64,000 bases of DNA from Cytospora piceicola (taxonomy: Eukaryota; Ascomycota; Sordariomycetes; Diaporthales; Cytosporaceae), in NCBI GenBank assembly GCA_023375675.1, contig JALQBC010000009.1, positions 1,240,001 through 1,304,000 on the forward strand, given 5' to 3'. Positions 1-11,564 of this stretch are shown here, piece after piece. The stretch's first letter is position 1; every line of letters starts with the position of its first letter. The notes under the pieces are model-generated. The model made no database searches and was not told the DNA's origin. It worked only from the letters and a program-made list of their open reading frames with translations. The translations under genes were made by a program, and so were the position numbers.

Positions 1-405
1 GCCGTGCATCTCCAGGTTGTCCTCAATGGGCTTCTGCATCCATTGCCCTACCGTTTCCATCAGCTCCAGCTCGTATCTCAGAATGCAGTCATGAAGCTTA
101 CCGTTCTCAAAAGTTGTCGGCGAGTAGTAATCCTGGTGGACTGAGATGGGTCTCGATGAGACAGTATCACTTGGTTTCTGCTGTTGTTGCTGTTGCATAG
201 AGAGAGTCGACGAGTCCCAAGCTGGTATGCCATGATAGCTATCCTCCGCGCAGAAAGAGAAGCCCTCATGAATGGTTGCTGGTCTGGGTCGCATGCCCGA
301 TGGAGTTGGCGTGGTCCACACTTCATGGGTCGTAGCTGACATCCCTTCAGAGTTGAGTGGTACCTGATAAGGAGTAGCGTACATCTGTGCCTGGCTCGAA
401 TCCAT
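1..405 (-). CDS. Unknown protein, N-terminal part, runs off the left edge
   Basis: Reading leftwards from the ATG at 405-403, the frame stays open for all 135 codons to the window edge, so only the N-terminus is present. The protein is rich in Ser, Thr, Pro and Gln, with a run of six Gln near residue 80 and several Tyr/Pro-containing stretches. This is the look of a disordered regulatory region, as in many fungal transcription factors, but no DNA-binding domain is visible and I do not assign one. A GTAAGC donor at 101 and a TAG acceptor ending at 48 could define a 54-nt in-frame intron, so residues 102-119 may not be coding. The long gene-free stretch upstream would suit a developmentally regulated gene, which is only an inference. 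Confidence 0.6.
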   Translation of the reverse strand, partial: MDSSQAQMYATPYQVPLNSEGMSATTHEVWTTPTPSGMRPRPATIHEGFSFCAEDSYHGIPAWDSSTLSMQQQQQQKPSDTVSSRPISVHQDYYSPTTFENGKLHDCILRYELELMETVGQWMQKPIEDNLEMHG

Positions 406-2439
406 GACAGCAAGGAGCAAATAGTAGGTGAGTATCAAATAAAGAAGGCCAGTAGCTAGGTGAAGACAATGTCGTATTAGCAGGATTACATGGATAGCAG
501 AAGTTAGGCTAGAGGTGTTGGGTCGTCAGGGGTTCCATGTTGCCAACATGCAGACTCCTCATGCGATATGTAACATACTTGCATATATGGACGAGCCGGA
601 AGCAATGGCAGGGCAGAAGAATGACTTTCGGTATTACTCAAATTCCCCGATGCTTGGCTGGCGTCGAAAGTGTTCAGGGTAAGAGGTGCTGGGCGGTTGA
701 AGAAGTAATGAACGAGTAGTAGATAGATCTAAGGATCGGGTATCGGTCGAGTTTCCGAGGCAAGAGACCTTTGTAAGTAGGACAGTAAAAAGGAACGAAG
801 AGCCTTGCATCAAATAGCGGATGAATGGAGGCCAGAGTTAATTTTTGCGGTGGAAAGAGAAAAGGAGCGTGGTGAGTTGTATTAGTACAACTCGTTGTTG
901 GCTTGAAGGGAGTACATGCAACTGGCGTCCGTCGGTAAGGGGGAGGAGGTGGTGGAGCCAGCCGTGGCTGTATCATAGAGCAGTGGTCTACAGCAGAAAA
1001 GATACAATAGGTCGAGGAAGTAAAAATAAAAAGGAGTGACTATCAGTAGGCTTGAAGGCAAGAGAAAAGCTAGGTTGGGCAGTGGGCATGACGGGGAAAG
1101 ACGAGAAAAGAGGGCCAGATGAGAGGGCCAGTGCAAGAGGTATTAAAGAATGTACCGTAGTATTGGGGAAGGCACCGGCCGTGAATCGTCCAAGTTCTGG
1201 TAGGGACAGACTCGGAACACCGGTAGGTGCTAGGCCAGGATCCCTGATACAATCTTGGGCTGGATGTATTCCGTGAGCTCGAATGAGGGTGGGTAGCTAC
1301 AGTTCCGCTTGGCCCTGCTCTAAAGGGGAAGAATGCAAGGATTCAAACTTAGACAAGGTCTACAATGTTGCATCCGGACGTTGACTCTGTAGGCATTTGC
1401 TGTGGGGGATCAGAGAGGTCGAAGTGCCAGTGACGGACCCATAAGACTCTTATTTTGGAATCAGGGAACATGGGTCCTTGTCAAGGCTGTCGGCTTGCGA
1501 GAAGAGCAAGGGCGGAAAGGCCCACAATGAACGTGGAGATACTCGAAGAGAAAGGGAGGGAGTGTCCAATCGGGACACGTAATAGTCTACGGCAGTAGAC
1601 AACGCCATGACAAGAGAGGAAAAGGCTGTGACGTTTGGAGTAGTGAAAGCGACATGACAGAAGAATACCGGGATGCCCGTTTATAGTTTACTATGTTATT
1701 GTGTCGAGGACCCATTTCTTTCTGTCGTTCAGCCCTGAGGAGCCCAGGCAGGCGGGCCAGCCGGGCCCGAGGTGGTAGGAGGGGTTCCAATGGATACCGA
1801 GGAGGGACGCTTGTCTCAGTTGCAATGAGGAGCTTTGATGAATGCAATTGCTATCAGTGATTTAGCTGCGAGGGAGGGCATCTGGACTGCGTCTGCGTCT
1901 GATTGAGACCGACCAACCAAACTGGAGGTTGGCAGCCTGATCTCAGAAGAAGACCAATCGGTGGACGCTAGGCTGGAATATTGGCCAGTAGTTTGAGCCT
2001 GGTAGACATCCATGGCCCGTCGACGAAGACGACGGTGCCGTCATGCTACACAAATCATGAACGGTCGAACAGCCTCACAGTGACGTGGTCCGGACTCACG
2101 GCCGCCAACCTCGTAGGGGAATTTGATCTGGAAAAGGTTATTTCACATCTTGCCCGACCAAGATTGGTAAGTTCAAGGCAAGATCCTCGTGACCCCACTC
2201 ATGTCTTCTCACTGTCGACCAAGAAAGCCGGCATATAGCGGAAGGTGACAGGCTTTGAATGCGTGTCAAAGGCACGCGTGGGTCGCGTACGTGCGGCCTT
2301 CCACGGATCAACGTGTGCCAGGACATTGCACAAGGATGCCTCCTGGTTATCGGGTACCTCTGTTACCACATAGACGCTCAAACCAGTAAAGAACGTGACG
2401 GGCTGTGTAGAGGCGTGGGCCGTACGGCCGACGGCATAA

Positions 2440-2476
2440 CTGTCATGGCCTCACTTTCGCAATGAGGCCATGACAG
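2440..2476. repeat. Perfect 14-bp inverted repeat with a 9-nt loop
   Basis: CTGTCATGGCCTCA at 2440-2453 is followed by nine bases (CTTTCGCAA) and then its exact reverse complement at 2463-2476. A transcript through here would form a 14-bp stem. No T-tract or gene end lies next to it, so a terminator role is not supported. It could be a palindromic binding site or a small element end. Confidence 0.75.
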
Positions 2477-3761
2477 ACACGGGGGCTGTGTTGTCAGCCC
2501 TCTCAAGAAAGAAGCCGCAACGCGAAGTGCGCATCCACGTCCGAAATAGAAAAGTGCTGGGCGAATTAGCGCACTGGTGATAGTGCGCCGGGCTGATGCG
2601 CCGGGGAACACTGGAAGTGGACTGGTAGATCCGGGGAGATTTAGACTCAGCCACAAGAGGTTGGCGTAGGTAACAAGAGGGTCGTCATTATAAGTTGCTG
2701 GTCCGTGTTTGAGGTTATCGTGATTCCGGGGAGGTGCCGAGGGTCATCAGACAGAAGCGATGATTTGAGGGAGGTGGGGGGTGGGGATTTCTGGAACACG
2801 GCTCTTTAGCGTCGCCCAGTTGGGTTGGAGAGCATCCATCTTGTTTTTGGCCGAGTATGTGAGTAAGTCTCTGGTTCAAGTCGACTGGCGAGGCGATGTG
2901 TTTCGATTCGATAGCTACGCCCTGCGCTTGGCGGTCTGGAAGAAGTGTGGCGACTGAAAATCGACAATAATTAGTCATTGCATAGTTACGCTGAAGAGTG
3001 GACAGGCACTAGAGACAACGTATTGGTTGACAGGAGTGATAGTAATGTCGAAGAGGGTATACTTGAAGGTGGATGGCTATATTTCCTGGGTGTCCAGCTG
3101 GTAGTCCGGGCAATGTTTCGCGGAGTGGAACAGGTGTCGTCAAAAAAGAGCAAGGACGGCTAGAGTTTGAGGTTCAATCTAACTCCACGGAGAAGGCACG
3201 CTGATTGGTCAGCTAGGCCCTGCAGACGCGGAAGCAGGGGTTCCCCACTTTCACTGCTTCCCTGTGTGGGGCGTCCCATAAACAACGGCTGTCATATGCC
3301 TTCCTTGGAAGCGTACCCGTCAAATTCGTCAAGCTCAAGCCACATAGACGGATACTTAGGAAGAGTCCAATTAATGGCGTCCCGGTACGAGATGTTATCA
3401 GGGGTGCTTATCTACCGTTCCGTTGGACGGGTTTAGACTCGAAAACAACAAGGGCAGACACATGAATACAATCACTGTACATCTGACTACTGTGTACTGT
3501 AATATGAGCAAGAGTTCACTACTTGGTACAGGCGATTATGTTACTGTTACATAGTAGCATTACCCAGGTACCTAAGTACTTAGAGGTATGGCTCACAGGA
3601 CTTCGTTACCACAGGACGGTGAGGTTTGGGGCCCGCAGCTTACCCAATGGGGACTAGCGTGCTGGTGTTGATTGATGTGAGGGAGAATTGGCTTCAGGGC
3701 ACGTGCAGGGGTCCCCCGTTTCACTCTTGTGTCAGGCTCAAGCCCCACTAAGCTGTCCCAT

Positions 3762-3820
3762 CTGCCCCTGTCAGACTGCCCCTGTCAAAACTGCCCCTGT
3801 CAGCCCCGTCAGCCCCGTCC
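3762..3820. repeat. Short C-rich tandem repeat, about 14-15 bp units
   Basis: CTGCCCCTGTCA occurs three times in a row with 14-15 bp spacing, followed by two copies of CAGCCCCGT. It lies in non-coding sequence. Confidence 0.6.
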
Positions 3821-4936
3821 AGATCGTTGATGGATTGCCGTTCAAAGTTCTGCCTCGCACGGGCCCTGATGTCGCGCTTCCGCTCAGCATCATCAGTCAT
3901 CATCGTCCATATGCATCCCGACTCTCCCGATTCTCCCTATGTAACCTAAATTACTGCCTAGGTAACATCGGGACAACAACAGGGCCCCCTCTCACTCTGT
4001 GTACTTAAGTACCTACCTAGGTGATTATGCAAATCAACAACTGCCCACTGCACAGAGTGCTATGTATAGCTCAACCGATCCATGTATACATGCGGTAGGC
4101 AGGGGCAACCCCTTCCATAAGAACTCAATCCCTGGAAATGCTCGACCTATATTACCCACCCGGGTGTTCTAGGCTCAACATCAGTCAACTCGGCATGCTC
4201 ACCATCGAATCCGAGCTGCGAGGCACGGCACCGTGACGTGAGGCCGGTATATTACGACATAACACCTTGACCGGCTGCCCCGATTGGGGCGATCCGGGGG
4301 AAGCCTTCCGCGGTACTCGAACCATGTCGATATCCAACAGTAACTTTGGACGCCAACCTTGACTTGGCTTCAGGTGGATATTATGATGTTGTCTTGACAT
4401 TTTCCCAATCGCAACAATCACCCTACAAAGACCAATTGACCCGGTTACCGCTCACCCGGGAAGGAACCTGCAGGTGCATGCACAGGGGGGGCCATTGACC
4501 TCTGCAACGTCCGGGCTGCCGGCACGCCCTCGTCCTCTTCCCCATCATCGCAACCTTTACCAACTTGCGTGACCAACCCCTAGGTATCAACCAAAGACGT
4601 CGCGCCATCTCCTGCGTCGAAGCTGTTGCGCAGAATCTCCAGCCCTACACCAGGGGCAAGAGGCATGCATGGGTCTGTCGGGGAGGCTGGGACCCTTGGA
4701 CCGTTGCCGCCATCTCAGACCTTGTCTTCTCCTCACCTTACCCAAACAGCCGAAAAAAACATGCCCTCCTACTGTACATATGGCGACACCTTAAGAATAT
4801 TCGTTAGCCTTGTTCTTTCTGTGGGCCGGTCGACCATTGCTCCACAGCTTTTATTTGGAGGACCCGTTGATAAGCACAGGGACCGCTATATTTCTTGGTG
4901 GTTGTCACGTCGCCTACACAAAGAAATGGTTGTTAC

Positions 4937-5165
4937 TACAGGTCGCCGGGGTAATAAAGGTTAGTTCGTGACCGTACCAGTGGATTTACTGGAACCACTC
5001 CACTCTGGCCATAAAGAGACTCATTGATTGGAAGGATCAGTTGCAGGTGAGCTCTGCAGGTTGACCTGTAAAGTACCCTCGCATAGAAGTTGCGAGAAGC
5101 AGTACAATACAAGACCCCTTGTCAGTACGGTCTCGAACTAACATTTATTACCCCGGCGACCTGTA
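4937..5165. mobile_element. MITE-like element with 39-bp terminal inverted repeats and TA target duplication
   Basis: The segments 4939-4977 and 5125-5163 are reverse complements over 39 bp with two mismatches (T/G near 4959 and A/T near 4969). Both ends are flanked by TA (4937-4938 and 5164-5165). Each terminus begins CAGGTCGCCGGGG. The 225-bp element has no open frame that could encode a transposase. TA duplications with termini starting CAG are usual for Tc1/mariner/pogo elements, so this is probably a non-autonomous derivative of such an element. It is not AT-rich and shows no sign of RIP. I saw no second copy in the window. Confidence 0.75.
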
Positions 5166-6343
5166 CGTATAATTTTGAAACAATGACAATCGCGGGGCTT
5201 CTTCGGGAGGTTATCCCCGGATCTCTCGCCAATACCTAGGTACCCATCTAACATAGTAGATTACAAGCAGTTCTTGTGTAGAGGTCAGACGTTGTCCCTA
5301 CCATCCCGAGATGGCGCGATGGGCCCTGACGTTACACTGTCGATTTGACTCCTTTTCGCCTTGCCCATCAGGAAGGACCCTTTACCCCACAATCAAACTA
5401 TACTGCTACAGTACTTGAGTACCAACGGGAGGCCGCCAGCTCTTCTTGTTCTCAGCCTGGCAGCCTACCTATACTTGGGCACCTATGTACCTAGGTAGGT
5501 AGGTGGTCAGTAGCCCTGCAGGCTACAGCCTGCGTTGCGTCTACGACCCGACTCCCAATCTCATTGGTTGATATCGCGCGGGCTGACGAGCCTCATGGTG
5601 AAAGGGCTGTGGACGTAACATCGAGACATCACCATCAAACCCCGCGGACCGCGACGGCAGCTTTCTCCTCGCACAAGATTTCTCTTTGGCGTTGTACTAT
5701 GTAACTGAGTGCAACTCGTCCTTGCGGCAACCGAGTTACGAAATACATCCCTGATCCAGCCTTCTGCCCTGACCTGAGCCCCTTCTTCACGTACCGCGGC
5801 AGTGTAAACCTCGACCTTGATTACCCGACTTTTTCTGTAAATAGAAACAGTCAACGACAAGAGTAGCCCTAGATTTGCACATTGGGTGGTACGGCCTGCT
5901 CTGTGTACATCCTTGATAAGAACGTAATTTACTGCTCCATGCGTTGGCGGTTTTCTTCTAGGCTGTTGAACCCCTTGTCCGTGCAGACACGGGCAAAGAT
6001 TCTTATCTTGTTTCAGTAGTAGGTGAAGTGGCTACTAAAGGGCAGTCCATACGCGTCATTCGATGACGATGGGGTCGCGGCCCTCGGTCGACCATGCCGC
6101 AACACCATCACAGACATAGCGACAACACCTTGTGACAAGCATAGCAACAAGCCGAGTGATGCCCTAAATGAGCAAGGAGGAGAGGTGGCCATGGCAAAAC
6201 ATGCGGCACAATTGACAATGTTTTCACCATTGAGGCCGGCCTATCTGTCCCTACCCACACCTTGAAGAACCCAGTCCCACACATGTTCCATGATGGAGGG
6301 ACCCTATCGTGATCCCTTCTCATGGGCGGTTTCCTTCCCCCCC

Positions 6344-6710
6344 TCACCCCTTGTTGATCCTCTTCCAGACCTCATGCTCAGCATCGGCGAGCTTCTCCCC
6401 AGCAGCCATCAGTGTCTTCTTGGCCGAGTCCCATACCCTCTCGCCCACCGCCCCATCGCCCCCTCCAACAAGGCTGCTACTCCGGCTCCTCTCCTCGGCC
6501 TCCAGGGCGTCCTGCCTGGCCCGCTGGTACCGGTCCATCTCGCCCGCGTGCACGTTCTGCTGGTATCCTGGCGGGTGCTCAAAGGGAGAGGGCGCAGCCG
6601 CGAAAGCAGAAGAAGAAGTGGTCGATGTTGCCGTGCCCCGCTGGGCTGCCTGCACGGGGTCTGAGGTCCCAGTGGGCGGAGGGATGTGCATCTGGGGTGG
6701 GTACGACGAG

Positions 6711-6749
<39 letters not shown>

Positions 6750-7147
6750 GCTTGTTGTGGGGCCGCGGTGGTTTCCCCGGCCCTGGGCGGTGGGGGAAGA
6801 GCGGATGTCGCCGATGCCGATGCCGTTTTGGGTGGGCCGCCCCCGGGCGGGATGGGGAACGCTCCGGGCTGGGGCGGCGGAGGCCCTTGACTGCCAGGTA
6901 GCGGTTGAGTGGGAGTTGCCTGGATGGGTGAGTATTGGGTCTGGGCAGTAGAAGCAGGGCCTGTTGGGACTGGGTAGGATGGTGAGGCTCCTGGTTTGGC
7001 TGGCGGGTATCCTTGGGCTGTGGTGGTCGTCGGGAAGGTTGAGTCAAGAGGGGCGTTCTGGGCTGCCTTCTCAGTCGTTTGTGGAGTGGTGCCAGCAGCC
7101 TTGGCTGCGTTTATGGGGCTGCGCGAGTAGATGGGGATGGGAGCCAT
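6344..7147 (-). CDS. Low-complexity Pro/Gln-rich hypothetical protein with polyQ tract
   Basis: Single-exon frame of 267 residues starting at the ATG at 7147-7145, in good context. Most of the protein is disordered: residues 30-130 are rich in Pro, Thr, Ala and Gly, and a run of 12 Gln (a CAG/CTG microsatellite on the DNA) sits near residues 133-144. Only the last 80 residues look structured, being charged and probably helical, with a conserved-looking end containing VWDSAKKTL, GEKLADAE and VWKRINKG. Proteins with this design occur in filamentous ascomycetes without a known role, and I do not assign one. The polyQ tract may be length-variable between strains. It is divergent from ARP8, with 1.45 kb between the two starts. 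Confidence 0.7.
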
Positions 7148-8599
7148 CTTGATGGCTTGGTAAACAATGCTGGGGTTACTTGGTGGTCTGTCAAAGCTCA
7201 GTATGTTCTGCAGTGTGTCTGTCGATGTTGATGTGTGTAAGAGTTACTCCTCAGGGATGCTGTTATTCCGCTCAGAGAGGGAAGATCTTTTTGGAAATCG
7301 AGAACAAAGAGAAGTTGGTAACCAATGAGTGAATGGGCCACAAATGAATGGTCTTTCACGCTGATGTTTGCTTCTCTACTGTGTATACTGCAAAGTAAAG
7401 ACGTGTCCAGATTCCAGATAGATGTCCAAGCAATTGTCAACGACCTTGAGAAGGGCCGACCTCCTACGTCATCAGCGTCAGGTGACCTTCCCTTTCAACT
7501 CCTAAAGTGTAGATCTGGAGGCTTGAGCCTTGCAATTGGAGTAATTGATACTCATTAGAAACACTATAGAGTTCAGATAGATCTGAATTATCGACTGATC
7601 ATTTCATGTGGGATATTGGTACCTCCAGCATACGCAAAGTTGTGGGGCATTGGTGGCATGTGCCTGAGCCTATACATAGCTCGGTTCTTGAAACTCAGTT
7701 GCTACCCAAGTATGTAGCATGGTTATTTCCTGGTTCTTTGTGACATTTGTTTTGACCTGTGTAAAAAAGCGCCTTCAACACATTTCCTGACGTATCCACC
7801 TCTATGAGCCTTTCTGTTGAACTTGAAAAGGGACGTCAAGGCTTTGTGATATTGTTTGCTCCTGAGTGTTTCTCACTGTTCTTGTTTTGTCCAGCCCGAA
7901 AATACGGAGTCTGTGTAGCCTTAATACTTTGTTAGACTTGGGTAAATACAATGCTTGCAATTCCCATGGTCAGGAAACCTCTGTGTCGCTGGAGAGTCAA
8001 TATCATCTGTGTCTTTCATGCCTGCCTACATACAACAGTGCAATTGCTGGACTGCTATAAAAAGGGACCACCTTCGTCTTTAGTCTGGAAGTTGTGAATG
8101 TTCCCCGCCCCGGGCTGTGACCAGCTGATATTTATGGTATCTAAATGCTATCTCAGATCCATAATATACCAAGCACCTAGGTACACACTGGCGGTGGAAC
8201 ATATTCGTGTCCGTTGATACTTATTGAAGTGAGATTGTCACAGTGTTTGGTTTACAATGGTCCACAACTTGTTGTTCTGAACGAACCAATGAACTAATAT
8301 ATTTAAATGCTGCAGCTAAGACATCTGCACGGTTCACTAAGTGACCCCCACCCTGCCCCCCTTACAGAGAGAGGTACACTAAAATGGGGCCAGGCCGTCA
8401 GCACGGCACTCCAAGAAGACAAGGGGCTTGTCACTGCGCGCGATGCTCCCGCCGCAGTTGGAGGAGCTTGGGCGTGCGAGGTGGAAGCGGATTTGAGTCT
8501 CGAGATTTTCGAGATGTAGTAGGCCCAGCCTCCCAACACTACGTTCGCACACCACGTCGGCCCCATCGCCAACCAATCTCCACAAACAAAGACTTCACC
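7148..8599. other. Divergent intergenic region between the polyQ gene and ARP8
   Basis: About 1.45 kb, somewhat AT-rich, with no supported gene. It should contain the promoters of both flanking genes. A near copy of the dispersed palindrome (ACCTAGGTA) is at 8175. Nothing else stands out. Confidence 0.5.
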
Positions 8600-11031
8600 A
8601 TGGTTGGAAAAGTCAGCGAGCGCGTCCTCGCGCGAGAGGGTAAGTCCTCCTGAAATACCGTGATGGATCCACGCACATGTGCACACACATGCACACAGCC
8701 ATCCGCGATGGAAGAGACATGCGCCGTTGCTGACAGCCTCACCACCACACAGGTCTCGAGCGCACCGACAATGGCATGAAGCAGACTAGCTGGCCAGAAG
8801 TTGCCCCCATCAACCAAAAGAACTATTACACGTGAGTGCCTTCCCACTGCAGCTCATCCCTTCTGCCCTTACAAATCCATGCTGATGCGCCCGTCCATCC
8901 ATCCAGGGAGTACATGAAACGTGATGAACAGGTCCTATCGTTACGACTCCTATCCGATGCGAACCGCGACAGAATCGCCCAGAATGCTAGGGATAGAGAC
9001 CGTGAACGCGCCTTGAACCCCAAGGGCGAGGTCCCTTTGGGAGTGCTGGATGAGAAAGAGGAGGCACAAGGCGAAGATGGCGCCATCCCGGCCAACGACG
9101 GCTCCGACCCATCCCGGATCATCATCATCCACCCAGGCAGCCAGAACCTCCGGATAGGCTTTGCCAGCGATGCACTGCCCAAGACGATACCCATGGCTCT
9201 GGCCACCCGGTTTCCCCAGACCGAATCCGAACAATACGAGGCGTTCCCCCGGCGTCAGTTCGAGGCCTCCACACCAGACGAGCAATACGGCGAGGAATGG
9301 TCCAAAAAGTACAACAAGATGTCCAGCGACTTGAAGATTGACATGCGGACGAACAAGCGCAAGGTACTACCTAACTCCAAAGAGCTGGTAGTCAACTACA
9401 ACCGGCGGGCGGACCCTGAGGTCATTCCCGTCCACAACGACCCACTGCAGGTAGAGTGGACAGACATCAAGTCCTTGGAAGATCCCACCTCCGTTGCCTC
9501 CTGCTTCGTCGGGCATCAGGCGCAGAGAGTCCCAGATGACTCGAACCCCAGATTCAAGCTTTGGTGGCCAGTACAACAGGGCTGGTTCAATGAGGACGAC
9601 TACACCAACAAGGAGCACCTCTTCGACGACTTCGAAACTCTTCTCGACAAAGCCATACGACAGGAGCTTGGACTGAACAAGAGCAGCGCCTGGAGACATT
9701 ACAGCTGCGTTTTCGTCATTCCTGACCTGTATGATAAGAAATACGTTGAGCAGGCATTGCGGTCGTGTATGACCTGGTTCGAGTTCTCCAAGGTCTGCTT
9801 TATACAAGAGAGTATGGCGGCCACGTTCGGCGCAGGATACACTATGGCAACTGTCGTCGATGTTGGCGCCCAGAAGACATCGATCACCTGTGTTGAGGAT
9901 GGACTCTGTCTCGAAGAGTCGCGCGTCAACTTGAAGTATGGCGGCTATGATGTGACGGAGACGTTTGTCAAGATGATGCTATACGACAACTTCCCTTACG
10001 CAGACATCAATCTCAAACGACGATACGACTTTTTGCTGGCGGAAGAGTTGAAGATCAAGCACTGCACCATGACGCAAGCAGACATATCTGTGCAGCTCTA
10101 CCAGTTCCATCTGCGTGCTCCAAACAAGCCAACGCGGAAATACCAGTTCAAGACGTACGACGAAGTGATACTGGCCCCCATGGGCTTCTACGACCCGGAT
10201 ATTTTTGACAATTCGACCAAGCTCCGAGGGCGAAGGAAAATCATCGACCGCTCCTATAACGCTTACGACGTCAATATCCCCGACGACCCCATTTCAGCAG
10301 CCCAGGTCGCCATTCTAGCAATGAACAAGCCGTCGATAAACCAGGTCCCAAATGGCATCGTCGCCGCCCCTGGGCCGGATTCCTCCACCCCTATGAAGGA
10401 GAAGCCCAACCCGTTCAACCACCTCACCCGCGAGGGCACTCCACAGACCTCCAGCGCGGCTTCCCCAGCGCCAGAGGGCGCCAGCACGCCCGTCCCCCCT
10501 CCGTTCGTCTTCGGCCAGAACGGCGTCAACGGCAACGCCAGCCCGTCGCGCAACGGCGGCACCCCCGTCCCCCAGACCAACGGCGTCGCCGTGCCGAACC
10601 AGGCCGCCCAGCAGCCCCCGCCGGGCATCTTTGTCGAGGAGAACCCCCTCCAGAAGATGGCCGAGAGGCACGACGAGGTGCTGCCGGTCGTGCCCCTCGA
10701 CGTCGCCATCCTGACGTCGGTGCAGCACGCGGCCCGCGGCGACGAGAAGAAGGCCCGCGACCTGCTGGGCTCCATCATGGTGGTCGGCGGCGGCGCCAAG
10801 GTCCCGCACTTCACCGCCTACCTCGAGGAGAAGCTCCGCGCGCTGCGGCCCGACATCGCGGATAGGATCCTCGTGTCGCGCAGCGCCAGGGACATGGACG
10901 AGCAGGTGGTCGTGTGGAAGGGCGGCAGCGTCTTCGGCAAGCTGTCCATGAACGACTCGTGGATCGCCTCCTACGAGTACGAGAGGCTGGGCCCGAGGGT
11001 CCTCCACCACAAGGTGCTCTGGGCTTGGTGA
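8600..11031 (+). CDS. ARP8: Actin-related protein Arp8, INO80 chromatin-remodelling subunit
   Basis: Three exons: 8600-8639, 8753-8831 and 8907-11031, with GTAAGT and GTGAGT donors; 747 residues in total. The start at 8600 follows CACC and gives an N-terminus typical of fungal Arp8, including a WPEVAPINQKNYYTEYMKRD stretch that is broken by the second intron. The actin fold begins near residue 110 with IIIIHPGSQNLRIGFASD, the phosphate-1 loop counterpart. Later actin-like segments include VVDVGAQKTSITCVEDG and VVGGGAKVPHF. Residues of about 505-610 are a Pro/Gly/Asn-rich insert within the fold. In yeast, Arp8 works in the INO80 nucleus-localised complex with Arp4 and actin, binding nucleosomal DNA. 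The length and inserts fit the family; an ordinary actin is excluded by the length and N-terminal extension. Confidence 0.95.
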
Positions 11032-11564
11032 GCGGGGGAGCTAGCTGGTTTCCGGCGGGCGAGGGCCACGGGCAACAGTCGAGAGGGCCTGAGCTCTTGA
11101 GTACCAGAGACACACATGTCGATCGATGCTCTGAGATACGAATGGTTTTGGCCGCAGCTATTTTATAGCATTTGGGGGTTTTTGGGTGTTTAAAGGTGTG
11201 TAATTATGTTTTTGGAAGCAAAGGTCCACAACGGTAGAAGGGAAGGCGTTACGACAGCAAAGGATACAATGCATTGTCCGTCCTAGCTAATGAGCCTGGA
11301 GGGAAGCACCCACAGCAGGGTGCGTTGCGTGGCGAGGCATGTGACGATTTAGCGGTAGATCTAAAAATGAATGATGATTCTTGAGAATTCGAGGTGGCTC
11401 GTTCCTCAACGGCATAAACTGGTTTCAAAGTTATGACCGGGGAATTATGCTGGATGTAAGCATGCAATGCTGAATGTTACGCCAACAAGCTTCAATGTGC
11501 AGTATGATATAAGCAAATAACAATGACCAGCATCCTCAGGTAACCAACCCAGCAGCAGCCCTAC
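11032..11564. other. Convergent 3' intergenic region between ARP8 and PLC1
   Basis: About 530 bp between the stop codons of two convergent genes. It should hold both 3' UTRs. No other gene is supported. Confidence 0.6.

Larger units (their letters stand above)
406..6343. other. Long intergenic region upstream of two minus-strand genes
   Basis: About 5.9 kb without a convincing gene. The open frames on either strand are under 130 codons, lack recognisable domains and have no consistent splice structure. Listed separately are a perfect hairpin (2440-2476), a small C-rich tandem repeat (3762-3820) and a MITE-like element (4937-5165). Two exact copies of the palindrome TACCTAGGTA occur at 5233 and 5488. 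The part nearest 405 presumably holds the promoter and 5' UTR of the left-edge gene. Confidence 0.6.
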
